Shown here: in pieces, positions 44,022 to 50,928 of the stretch | How the letters are laid out: each line of letters begins with the position of its first letter | Numbering within the stretch: the stretch's first letter is position 1 | From: Mycolicibacterium stellerae | Lineage (GTDB): Bacteria > Actinomycetota > Actinomycetes > Mycobacteriales > Mycobacteriaceae | Direction of reading: 5' to 3' | Assembly (NCBI RefSeq): GCF_003719305.1 | Contig: NZ_RARC01000023.1 | Location: 37,044 to 101,043, forward strand | DNA length: 64,000 bases | Program-made: the position numbers and the translations under genes | Notes under the pieces: model-generated | Database searches by the model: none | The model's input: the letters and a program-made list of their open reading frames with translations, nothing else | What the model was told of the DNA's origin: nothing

Positions 44022-45205
44022 ACGAGACGGCAGACGTCGTCATCGTCGGTGGTGGCATCGAGGGCGCGGCGGCCGCATGGGCCCTGAGCCAGCGGGGCGT
44101 CTCCGATGTGCTTGTCGCCGAACGTAATACCGTCGCGTCGGGCATGACCGGTAAGTCCAGCGGAATCGTGCGCTGCCACTACGGGGTCAGCTCGCTGGCC
44201 GCCATGGCCACCGTCGGGCTCGAGGTGTTCGAGAAGGCCGACGAGATGTTCGGCACGGACATCGGCTTCCGCCAGACGGGCTACGTCGTCGGCGTCGGCG
44301 AGGCGAACGTCGAGTCGATGCGCAACAGCCTGGCCGCGCAGCGTGCGGTCGGCGTGCAGACCGAGGAGATCGACCACTCCGACGTGGCGCAGATGTGGCC
44401 GTTCGCGGACCTTTCGCCGTTCGCCGCGTTCGGCTGGGAGTCGCGCGGCGGCTACGGCGACGCGTATTTGACCGCGCAGGCCTTCGCGGTCTCGGCGCGC
44501 GCGGCCGGTGTCCGTATCCGCCAGGGGGCGACGGTGACCGACCTGTTGGTCGATGGCGATGCCGTCACCGGCGTCCGGCTTGCCGACGGCTGCACCGTGT
44601 CGGCGGGCGCCGTCGTCGTCGCCACCGGAGTCTGGACCAGGTCCCTGCTCGGACCGTACGGCGTGGACGTACCCATCCGCGTCGTGCGGGAGCAGATCGT
44701 CACCATCGACCCAGGCGTCGAGACCGGGAACGTTCCGGTGTTCTCCGACCTCGTATCGCTGCAGTACGTCCGCCCCGAGGTCGGCGGCGACATCCTGTTC
44801 GGCAACAGCGACCTCTCCGACGTCGAGGAGGCCGACCCGGACAACTACCTCAACCGCGCGACCGAGGCGTTCGTTGACCTCACGGTTGACAAGGTGGGCA
44901 CCAGGTTCCCCGGCTTGCCCGCCGCGGCAATCCGCACCAGCTATGCGGGGTGCTACGACGTCACTCCCGACTGGAATCCGGTGATCGGCGAAGGCCCGCT
45001 GGACGGCCTCTTCATCGCGGCCGGCTTCAGTGGCCATGGCTTCAAGATCTCCCCCGCGGTGGGACGGCTGGTCGCCGATCTCGTCATCGACGGCCGAAGC
45101 GCCGACCCGCGCATCCCCGAGAACGATTTCCGGCTGTCCCGGTTCGCTGAGAACGACCTGCTGAGGACGCCGTATCCGTACGTCGGCGCCGGGCAGATGC
45201 GCTAG
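44018..45205 (+). CDS. FAD-dependent amino acid oxidase (DAO/SoxB-like)
   Basis: A 395-residue DAO-family flavoprotein. The dinucleotide fold VVIVGGGIEGAAAAWAL lies at residues 7-23, SGIVRCHYGVSSLAAMA follows, and the C-terminal FAD contact is FIAAGFSGHGFKISPAVGRL. It resembles the beta subunit of sarcosine oxidase and N-methylglutamate dehydrogenase but has no partner alpha, gamma or delta genes. It is translationally coupled to glxD. It most likely oxidises the secondary or primary amino acid made by, or fed to, the Glx complex. Substrate unknown. Confidence 0.88.
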   Translation: MNETADVVIVGGGIEGAAAAWALSQRGVSDVLVAERNTVASGMTGKSSGIVRCHYGVSSLAAMATVGLEVFEKADEMFGTDIGFRQTGYVVGVGEANVESMRNSLAAQRAVGVQTEEIDHSDVAQMWPFADLSPFAAFGWESRGGYGDAYLTAQAFAVSARAAGVRIRQGATVTDLLVDGDAVTGVRLADGCTVSAGAVVVATGVWTRSLLGPYGVDVPIRVVREQIVTIDPGVETGNVPVFSDLVSLQYVRPEVGGDILFGNSDLSDVEEADPDNYLNRATEAFVDLTVDKVGTRFPGLPAAAIRTSYAGCYDVTPDWNPVIGEGPLDGLFIAAGFSGHGFKISPAVGRLVADLVIDGRSADPRIPENDFRLSRFAENDLLRTPYPYVGAGQMR

Positions 45206-45221
45206 ACAGGAGAGTCCAGGC

Positions 45222-45869
45222 ATGACCGACGTCCCGCTGCTGCGCAACAAGTCCGGCACCGCCCGCGACCGCGATCCCAGCGCGCCGGTGGAAGATCTCG
45301 AGTTCGAGGCCGCGATCGGGCGCAATGTCCGTCAGCTGCGCCTTCAGCAGGGCCTGACTGTTGCGGAAATGGCTGTGCGGGTGGGCATTTCGAAGGCGAT
45401 GATGAGCAAGATCGAGAACGCGCAGACCTCCTGCAGCCTGTCGACGCTTGCGCTGCTGGCCAAGGGTCTCGACGTGCCGGTCACCAGTTTGTTCCGCGGT
45501 GCAGAGGTGGAGCGGCCCGCGGCGTTCGTCAGGGCAGGCACCGGTGCCCGCATCGTGCGCAACGGCACCAAGGAGGGCCACGAGTACCAGCTGCTCGGCT
45601 CGCTGCGCGGTGAACACAAGCGGCTGGAGTGCCTGCACGTCACACTGTCGGCGAAGAGCAAGACCTACCCGCTGTTCCAGCATCCGGGCACCGAGTTCAT
45701 CTTCATGCTCGAGGGTGTCATGGACTACAGCCACAGCCGGACGGTCTACCGGTTGGAGCCGGGCGACTCGCTGCAGATCGACGGCGAAGGCGCGCACGGC
45801 CCGGTCGACCTGATCGAGGTGCCGATCCGCTTCCTGTCGGTCATCGCCTTCCCGGACAGCCAGGTCTAG
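45222..45869 (+). CDS. XRE family regulator with C-terminal cupin domain
   Basis: A 215-residue regulator. The helix-turn-helix spans about residues 25-80 (NVRQLRLQQGLTVAEMAVRVGISKAMMSKIEN). The cupin spans about residues 130-205 (FQHPGTEFIFMLEGVMDYSH, then LEPGDSLQIDGEGAHGPVDL). Proteins with this build, such as PuuR, sense amines or amino acids and control adjacent catabolic genes. It is the last gene of the glnT-glx set, 16 nt after the FAD gene (AGGAG upstream). It is the likely regulator of that operon. Confidence 0.88.
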   Translation: MTDVPLLRNKSGTARDRDPSAPVEDLEFEAAIGRNVRQLRLQQGLTVAEMAVRVGISKAMMSKIENAQTSCSLSTLALLAKGLDVPVTSLFRGAEVERPAAFVRAGTGARIVRNGTKEGHEYQLLGSLRGEHKRLECLHVTLSAKSKTYPLFQHPGTEFIFMLEGVMDYSHSRTVYRLEPGDSLQIDGEGAHGPVDLIEVPIRFLSVIAFPDSQV

Positions 45870-45902
45870 AACCTGGGGTTTTGGCCGGGCAGCGAGGTGG
45901 GC

Positions 45903-45908
45903 TACAGT
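45903..45908 (+). promoter_or_regulatory. -10 element (TACAGT) of the leuA leader
   Basis: TACAGT is followed by 7 nt and the GTG of the leader peptide at 45916. It predicts that leuA mRNA starts on the first codon of the leader peptide. Confidence 0.6.
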
Positions 45909-45915
45909 GGTCGAC

Positions 45916-45957
45916 GTGCAGCGGGTGCTCCTTCTCGGCAGCCGCGACGGGGTCTAA
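45916..45957 (+). CDS. leuL: Leucine leader peptide (MQRVLLLGSRDGV)
   Basis: A 13-codon frame with GTG start, three consecutive leucine codons (CTC CTT CTC) and TAA stop, 72 nt before leuA. The following hairpin overlaps its 3' end. Leader peptides with Leu runs before leuA are known in actinobacteria as part of ribosome-mediated attenuation. The start lies exactly where a leaderless transcript would begin, so ribosome loading at the 5' end is direct. Too short for ordinary gene prediction. Confidence 0.75.
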   Translation: MQRVLLLGSRDGV

Positions 45958-45979
45958 CCAGACTGGCTTCCCGTCGCGG
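45942..45979 (+). promoter_or_regulatory. leuA attenuator hairpin
   Basis: CCGCGACGGG (45942-45951) pairs perfectly with CCCGTCGCGG (45970-45979). Inside, GTCT (45952-45955) pairs with AGAC (45960-45963). The left arm lies within the last codons of the leader peptide, so a ribosome stalled at the Leu codons or released at the stop would change the pairing. There is no U-run, so the regulatory outcome (termination or blocked initiation) is not clear. Confidence 0.65.
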
Positions 45980-46029
45980 GTAGTCGCGATGCGCCGGTCG
46001 AGTCCCTTTTCACTCCCGGAGCGATCATC

Positions 46030-47850
46030 GTGAACAACCCGAATTCCAGCCAGACTTCTGTCGACGCTTTCACGTCGGCACGCACCATCACCACCCCATC
46101 GGGCGCCCCCAACGACGGGCAACCCGCATGGAACACCCAGCGCCGCACGTCCATGCCGACCAGCCGGTACCGCCCCTTCGCAGAAGAGGTCGAACCGGTA
46201 TCCGTGCCAGACCGGACGTGGCCCGACAAGATCATCGACAAGGCGCCGCTGTGGTGCGCCGTCGACCTGCGCGACGGCAATCAGGCGCTGATCGACCCGA
46301 TGAGCCCGGCCCGCAAGCGGCGCATGTTCGACCTACTCGTCCGCATGGGCTACAAGGAGATCGAGGTCGGCTTCCCGTCGGCCAGCCAGACCGACTTCGA
46401 CTTCGTCCGCGAAATCATCACCGAGGGCGCCATCCCCGACGACGTCACCATCCAGGTGCTGACGCAGTGTCGACCCGAGTTGATCGAGCGCACCTTCGAG
46501 GCGTGCGAAGGCGCGCCGCGCGCCATCGTGCACTTCTACAACTCGACGTCGATCCTGCAGCGCCGCGTCGTGTTCCGTGCCGACCGGGACGCGGTCAAGG
46601 CGATCGCCACCGACGGTGCACGTCAGTGCGTCGAGGAGGCGGCCAAACATCCGGGCACGCGGTGGCGGTTCGAGTACTCCCCCGAGTCCTACACCGGCAC
46701 CGAGCTCGAGTACGCGGTCGAGGTGTGCAACGCAGTCGCCGACGTCATCAAGCCGACGCCGGAATGGCCGCTGATCGTGAACCTGCCCGCGACCGTCGAG
46801 ATGGCCACGCCCAACGTCTACGCCGACTCGATCGAATGGATGAGCCGCAATCTGAGTCCGCGGGACAGCATCATCTTGAGCCTGCATCCGCACAACGACC
46901 GTGGAACTGCCGTCGCCGCAGCGGAATTGGGCTATCAGGCCGGTGCAGACCGGATCGAGGGCTGCCTGTTCGGCAACGGTGAGCGCACCGGCAACGTCTG
47001 CCTTGTCACGCTGGGCCTCAACCTGTTCAGCCGCGGCATCGACCCGCAGATCGACTTCTCCAACATCGACGAGATCCGGCGCACAGTCGAGTACTGCAAC
47101 CAGCTGCCGGTGCACGAACGCCATCCCTACGGCGGCGATCTGGTGTACACCGCGTTCTCGGGCAGCCACCAGGACGCCATCAACAAGGGCCTCGACGCGA
47201 TGAAGGTGTCGGCCGACGAGGCCGACTCCGACGTCGACGACATGCTGTGGCAGGTGCCGTATCTGCCGATCGACCCCAAGGACGTCGGGCGCACCTACGA
47301 GGCTGTCATCCGGGTGAATTCGCAATCCGGCAAGGGCGGGGTGGCCTACATCATGAAGGCCGACCACGGCCTGGCGCTGCCGCGCAGGCTGCAGATCGAG
47401 TTCTCCCAGGCAATCCAGAAGATCACCGACGGCGAGGGCGGCGAGGTGTCTCCCAAGGAGATGTGGGACGTCTTTGCCGATGAGTACCTGACGCCGCTGC
47501 GGCCGCTGGAGCGCATCAGGCAACACGTCGACGCATCTGAGGTGGACGGCGGCATCGACTCCATCAAGGCCGTCGTCAAGATCGACGGCGTCGAACGGGA
47601 GATCCACGGCTCGGGCAACGGTCCGCTCGCCGCGTTCGTCGACGCGCTGTCCGGCGTCGGCATCGACGTCAGTGTGCTCGACTACTCCGAACACGCGATG
47701 TCATCGGGCGAGCAGGCGAAGGCCGCCGCCTACGTCGAGGCGTCGGTGAACGGGAAGACGATTTGGGGTGTCGGCATCGCGACGTCGATCACCACGGCAT
47801 CGCTGCGGGCGGTGGTGTCGGCCGTCAACCGCGCGGCAGCCCGTGATTGA
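46030..47850 (+). CDS. leuA: 2-isopropylmalate synthase
   Basis: A 606-residue enzyme for the first committed step of leucine synthesis: acetyl-CoA plus 2-ketoisovalerate to 2-isopropylmalate. The catalytic TIM barrel covers about residues 70-365, with DLRDGNQALIDPM, the metal ligands LHPHNDRGT, and GNGERTGNV. The C-terminal LeuA_dimer leucine-feedback domain covers about 480-600 (GSGNGPLAAFVDAL). An N-terminal extension of about 60 residues is typical of the mycobacterial enzyme. The strain-variable tandem repeats of M. tuberculosis leuA are absent. GTG 46030 is used. Confidence 0.96.
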   Translation: MNNPNSSQTSVDAFTSARTITTPSGAPNDGQPAWNTQRRTSMPTSRYRPFAEEVEPVSVPDRTWPDKIIDKAPLWCAVDLRDGNQALIDPMSPARKRRMFDLLVRMGYKEIEVGFPSASQTDFDFVREIITEGAIPDDVTIQVLTQCRPELIERTFEACEGAPRAIVHFYNSTSILQRRVVFRADRDAVKAIATDGARQCVEEAAKHPGTRWRFEYSPESYTGTELEYAVEVCNAVADVIKPTPEWPLIVNLPATVEMATPNVYADSIEWMSRNLSPRDSIILSLHPHNDRGTAVAAAELGYQAGADRIEGCLFGNGERTGNVCLVTLGLNLFSRGIDPQIDFSNIDEIRRTVEYCNQLPVHERHPYGGDLVYTAFSGSHQDAINKGLDAMKVSADEADSDVDDMLWQVPYLPIDPKDVGRTYEAVIRVNSQSGKGGVAYIMKADHGLALPRRLQIEFSQAIQKITDGEGGEVSPKEMWDVFADEYLTPLRPLERIRQHVDASEVDGGIDSIKAVVKIDGVEREIHGSGNGPLAAFVDALSGVGIDVSVLDYSEHAMSSGEQAKAAAYVEASVNGKTIWGVGIATSITTASLRAVVSAVNRAAARD

Positions 47851-47902
47851 CTGACGTTTGCGCAAATACCGTGTGCATCCGTCAGTTGAGAAGGAGCTGA
47901 TC

Positions 47903-48289
47903 GTGGACTGGGGTTCGACGTGGGATTTTCTCTGGCACTTTTTGATCATTTTCGCCTGGATCGCGTACCTTCTGGTGCTCTTCCAGATCCTCACCGACCT
48001 GCTATGGCGTGACCATAAGACGTCGGGCCTGGCCAAGGCCGTTTGGGTGATCTTCCTACTCGTGCTGCCGTGGTTCACCGCGCTGGTCTACCTCGTCGTC
48101 CGCGGCAGGGGCATGACCGAGCGGGCGCGCGAAGCGTCATTGGCTGCCAAGCAGCAGGCCGACGACTACATCCGCGAGGCGGCGGGCCGGTCGCCCGCGC
48201 AGGAGATCGCCGACGCCAAGTCACTCCTGGAGGCGGGCACGATCTCACAGGCGGAGTTCGACTCCCTTAAGACGAAGGCGCTCAGCTGA
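47903..48289 (+). CDS. PLDc_N-SHOCT small membrane protein
   Basis: A 128-residue protein. Two membrane helices (FLIIFAWIAYLLVLFQILTD, then LAKAVWVIFLLVLPWFTALV) match a PLDc_N domain. A cytoplasmic helix follows, then a C-terminal SHOCT domain (AQEIADAKSLLEAGTISQAEF). SHOCT proteins are short membrane-associated oligomerisation modules without a known activity. GTG 47903 has AAGGAG 6 nt upstream, which decides the start. Confidence 0.82.
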   Translation: MDWGSTWDFLWHFLIIFAWIAYLLVLFQILTDLLWRDHKTSGLAKAVWVIFLLVLPWFTALVYLVVRGRGMTERAREASLAAKQQADDYIREAAGRSPAQEIADAKSLLEAGTISQAEFDSLKTKALS

Positions 48290-48318
48290 TTCAGCGCTGA
48301 CTCGCCGCAAGACCCATC

Positions 48319-49380
48319 ATGGTCGGCATGGACGAGCTCGTGATTCCAGCCGCGCGAGGTGACGGGGTCTTCAGGGCGGCGGTCACGGGTTGCTTCGTCG
48401 TGATCGGGCTGTCGGTGGCAGTCGGCGGGGTCGTCGTCGCCACCTCGAATGGCGGCTCCGCAGGTGGCTACGCGCTCGTGGCGATCGGCGTCCTGGTTAC
48501 CGCCGTTTTCGCAGTGCCCTTGGCCCAGACGATAGGTTCGCTGACCGGGCGATTGCGCCTGACCTCCAACGGGTTCGAGATCAACAAGCACACGCTCGTG
48601 TGGTCGGATATCGAAGGGTTCGACACCGTCGGCGGCGCGGAGACCGGCGCCGTCAGCCATCTGCGGGTGAGATGCCGCGCTGACACCAAGCAGAGCCGGG
48701 CCCTGCGGGCGAGCAGCGCGCTGGGCAGGCTGGGCTACTACACCGCGCCCGCCTACATCCCCGTCGGAGCCTTCGATACGGGCGGGGCACCGCTGCTCGA
48801 CATCCTCAGGAGTTGGCAGCACGGCGATTTCACCGCAGGGCTTCGCGCCGCCGATCCGCCGGCAGCCCAGCCCGTCCGGCGCCGCAAGAGAACGGGCGAC
48901 GAGGTCGTGCTCGCGCGCAAACGAGCGGCACCCGCATTCAATGCCGCCGTTGCCGTCGTTTTCTTCGTGTCGATCGCCGTCGGTCTGCCCGCGACGCTGG
49001 CCGATGACGAGGGTGATGTAGCGCTGTGGTTGGTCATCCCGCTTACAGTCTTGTGGTTGCTGCTGAGCGCCGTCACCGGTATTTGGTTGTACTTCGCTGT
49101 GCGGGAACTGTTTTCGCCTGGGCTGATATTGCACGACGACGGGTTCGAACTCGACGGAAAAGTGTGGCCGTGGGCCGACATCGAGGGCTTTCAGACAATG
49201 TTGGTTCCCGACGGCGACGGACACAACGTGGTGCGGCTCGGCGTCGTGTACCGCGCCGAAGCGGCCACCGGCTCGTCGCGGGCTGAGCTGCCGTTCTCCC
49301 CGTCTGATTTCAAGACGGACGGACAACCACTCGAGCAGATACTGCGAGAGCGGTTGCAGCGCCACCGCAGGCAGGGCTAG
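48319..49380 (+). CDS. Membrane protein with two TM-plus-PH-like modules
   Basis: A 353-residue protein. Each half has two membrane helices followed by a similar beta-rich module: GFEINKHTLVWSDIEGFDTV in the first half and GFELDGKVWPWADIEGFQTM in the second. Each module ends in GxPLxxILR. This points to internal duplication of a membrane-anchored PH-like domain. A basic linker PVRRRKRTGDE joins the halves. No function is known. ATG 48319 and ATG 48328 are both possible. The end overlaps the convergent TetR gene by 4 bp. Confidence 0.72.
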   Translation: MVGMDELVIPAARGDGVFRAAVTGCFVVIGLSVAVGGVVVATSNGGSAGGYALVAIGVLVTAVFAVPLAQTIGSLTGRLRLTSNGFEINKHTLVWSDIEGFDTVGGAETGAVSHLRVRCRADTKQSRALRASSALGRLGYYTAPAYIPVGAFDTGGAPLLDILRSWQHGDFTAGLRAADPPAAQPVRRRKRTGDEVVLARKRAAPAFNAAVAVVFFVSIAVGLPATLADDEGDVALWLVIPLTVLWLLLSAVTGIWLYFAVRELFSPGLILHDDGFELDGKVWPWADIEGFQTMLVPDGDGHNVVRLGVVYRAEAATGSSRAELPFSPSDFKTDGQPLEQILRERLQRHRRQG

Positions 49381-49943
49381 TCGACGAACGCGCTCAGCAG
49401 CCGGTCCACCAGGCCGGCGGTGTCCTGCGCGCCCGGTTCGGGCGCGATGGTCAGCTTGGAGAACACGAACCCGTTGAGCACCCTGCTCAGTTCGTCCATC
49501 CGGTCCTGCGTCGGCGTGAAGCCGGCGGCCTCGAAGATGAGCGTCGCCGACTTCACCGCCGCGGCTTGGAGTTCGGCCATCAGTGGCCGCAACTCCTCGC
49601 GCCGTGTGCTCTCCATGAAGAGCTCGAAGCGAGCCAGCGTCCAACGGCGAAACTGCTCATCGGGTTCGAGCATGCGAATCATCAACGCCTTCAGGGCATC
49701 GCGGCTCAGCGGGCCGACCGCGGATTGCAGCGCCTCGACCCGCTGCCAGTGCAGTTCGACCGTGCGCGCGGCGGTCGCCTCCAGCAGCGCCTGCCTGGTG
49801 CGGAAGTAGTTGGACGTCGTGCCCGCAGGCACCCCTGCACAGCCGTCGACCTGGCGATGCGTGAGACCCCCGACGCCGTCGTCGCACAGGATGTCGATGG
49901 CGGCGTCGAGGATCTGGTTTCGTCGTTGCGGGTTGGCTGACAT
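49377..49943 (-). CDS. TetR family transcriptional regulator
   Basis: A 188-residue TetR protein. The helix-turn-helix lies at about residues 8-55 (RRNQILDAAIDILCDDGVGGLTHRQV, then VPAGTTSNYFRTRQAL). The ligand domain contains RWTLARFELFMESTRREELRP, as in PF17940 regulators. It is the second gene of an operon: the upstream membrane gene's stop and this start overlap as TGATG. A duplicated palindrome before the operon is the likely binding site. Confidence 0.88.
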   Translation of the reverse strand: MSANPQRRNQILDAAIDILCDDGVGGLTHRQVDGCAGVPAGTTSNYFRTRQALLEATAARTVELHWQRVEALQSAVGPLSRDALKALMIRMLEPDEQFRRWTLARFELFMESTRREELRPLMAELQAAAVKSATLIFEAAGFTPTQDRMDELSRVLNGFVFSKLTIAPEPGAQDTAGLVDRLLSAFVD

Positions 49944-50398
49944 CAGCTCTTATAGTGCAGCTTCCAGAACATCGTCAGGAACAGCGGGTACACCACGATC
50001 AGCAGCAGATAGCTGAACCAGTAGCCGGCCATGTGGACGTAGAAGCTGACGTCGGCCATCACCAACGTGACGTAGATGTGCAGGGGCACGCTGACCGCGA
50101 TGTAGGCCAGGGCCGCGGTGAGCGCAACCCGGTGCACCTTGTTGGCGAACACCATCCGGCGATAGCCGAGGATGCCGGTGACGGCTGCGTAGGTCATCGG
50201 GATCATCAGAAGGGTGTCGGTGGTCTGCGTGACGACGTACTGCAGCGCGGCTTCGTCGCCGAAGATCACCCGGTACAAGTGCAGGCAGAAGCCGACGAGG
50301 ATGGTCAGCGTCGCGGCTTCTTTGAAGTAGTAGCCGTGCATGCGATAGGTGTCCCGGAAGGAACCCCTGCGTTGTACTACATCAGTAGTGGTTGTCAT
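49943..50398 (-). CDS. Four-helix membrane protein of unknown function
   Basis: A 151-residue protein with four membrane helices (EAATLTILVGFCLHLYRVIF; TLLMIPMTYAAVTGILGY; VALTAALAYIAVSVPLHIYV; AGYWFSYLLLIVVYPLFLTM). Histidines near helix ends (CLHLYR, PLHIYV, YVHMAG, KLHYKS) are suggestive of metal or haem binding but do not match a family I can name. ATG 50398. It is coupled to a downstream TetR gene and lies behind a duplicated operator, so it is probably the regulated target. Confidence 0.75.
   Translation of the reverse strand: MTTTTDVVQRRGSFRDTYRMHGYYFKEAATLTILVGFCLHLYRVIFGDEAALQYVVTQTTDTLLMIPMTYAAVTGILGYRRMVFANKVHRVALTAALAYIAVSVPLHIYVTLVMADVSFYVHMAGYWFSYLLLIVVYPLFLTMFWKLHYKS
50376..50389. 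promoter_or_regulatory. Secondary TetR operator within the gene start
   Basis: ACTAC-ATCA-GTAGT is a palindrome inside codons 4-8 of the membrane gene. With the following bases it shares the 13-nt word GTAGTGGTTGTCA (50385-50397) with the operator at 50412-50427 (word at 50422-50434). The 37-bp spacing suggests cooperative binding of two repressor dimers. Confidence 0.5.
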
Positions 50399-50411
50399 GG
50401 GCAGACGGTAA

Positions 50412-50427
50412 CACTACGTGCGTAGTG
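50412..50427. promoter_or_regulatory. Primary TetR operator
   Basis: CACTACG-TG-CGTAGTG is a perfect 7-bp-arm palindrome 14 bp upstream of the membrane gene start. It is the likely target of the TetR protein encoded by the second gene of the operon. Confidence 0.65.
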
Positions 50428-50442
50428 GTTGTCAAGAGGCTG

Positions 50443-50895
50443 CTACGGACGCGGCGGCAGGCTGTCCGCCCAGGTGTCCGGAAGCAGCTCGATCAGCTGC
50501 CCGTCGGGGTCGCGGATCATCGCGAAATGCTCGGTGACCGTCTCGTCGACGACCGATCCGCCGAAACTCTGCACCTGCGCCAACACCCCCGCCAGGTCAG
50601 ACACCGACAACGACATGTGGGTCAGCCCGACCTCGTCCATGACTCGCGTCGACCCGGCTTGCACGTCGCGCCTCGAGTAGTCGATGAGCTCGAGGACGAC
50701 GCTGTCGCTGACCAGATAAGTCGCGCGAACGCCGATCGGTCCGTCCAGCTGCAGAAGCTTGGCCGTGGCAAGGTCTGGGAGCTCGAGTTCCCGCCAGAAC
50801 GTGAAGCCGAGCAGGCCCTCGTAGAACCGGCGCGAGCGGTCGCGGTCGGCGACGCACAATCCGACGTGGTTGAAAACCGTTCGGTGATTGGGCAC
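50443..50895 (-). CDS. VOC family (glyoxalase-like) protein
   Basis: A 150-residue two-module vicinal oxygen chelate protein: FNHVGLCVADRDRSRRFYEG in the first module and LTHMSLSVSDLAGVLAQVQ with MIRDPDGQLIELLP in the second. Potential metal ligands are His in NHVG, Glu in VVLELID, His in THMS and Glu in LIELLP. GTG 50895 is chosen because a GAGG lies 5 nt upstream; GTG 50901 is possible. It is divergent from a P450 gene across 33 bp, so the two may act on one pathway. Substrate unknown. Confidence 0.85.
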   Translation of the reverse strand: MPNHRTVFNHVGLCVADRDRSRRFYEGLLGFTFWRELELPDLATAKLLQLDGPIGVRATYLVSDSVVLELIDYSRRDVQAGSTRVMDEVGLTHMSLSVSDLAGVLAQVQSFGGSVVDETVTEHFAMIRDPDGQLIELLPDTWADSLPPRP

Positions 50896-50900
50896 GGGCA

Positions 50901-50915
50901 CCTCTTTCAAAGAGG
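50901..50915. promoter_or_regulatory. Perfect palindrome between VOC and P450 genes
   Basis: CCTCTTT-C-AAAGAGG is a perfect 15-bp palindrome. Its minus-strand half provides the ribosome binding site of the VOC gene. It may serve as an operator for both divergent genes, although no regulator gene adjoins. Confidence 0.5.
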
Positions 50916-50928
50916 TAAAGATAGCGTA

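Noticed and set aside
43859..45325. A 488-codon minus-strand frame
   Set aside because: It is antisense to the FAD oxidase gene, which has clear flavoprotein motifs on the plus strand.
50922..50927. TAGCGT as the -10 hexamer of the P450 gene
   Set aside because: It ends 1 nt before the P450 ATG, so a transcript from it would begin after the start codon.
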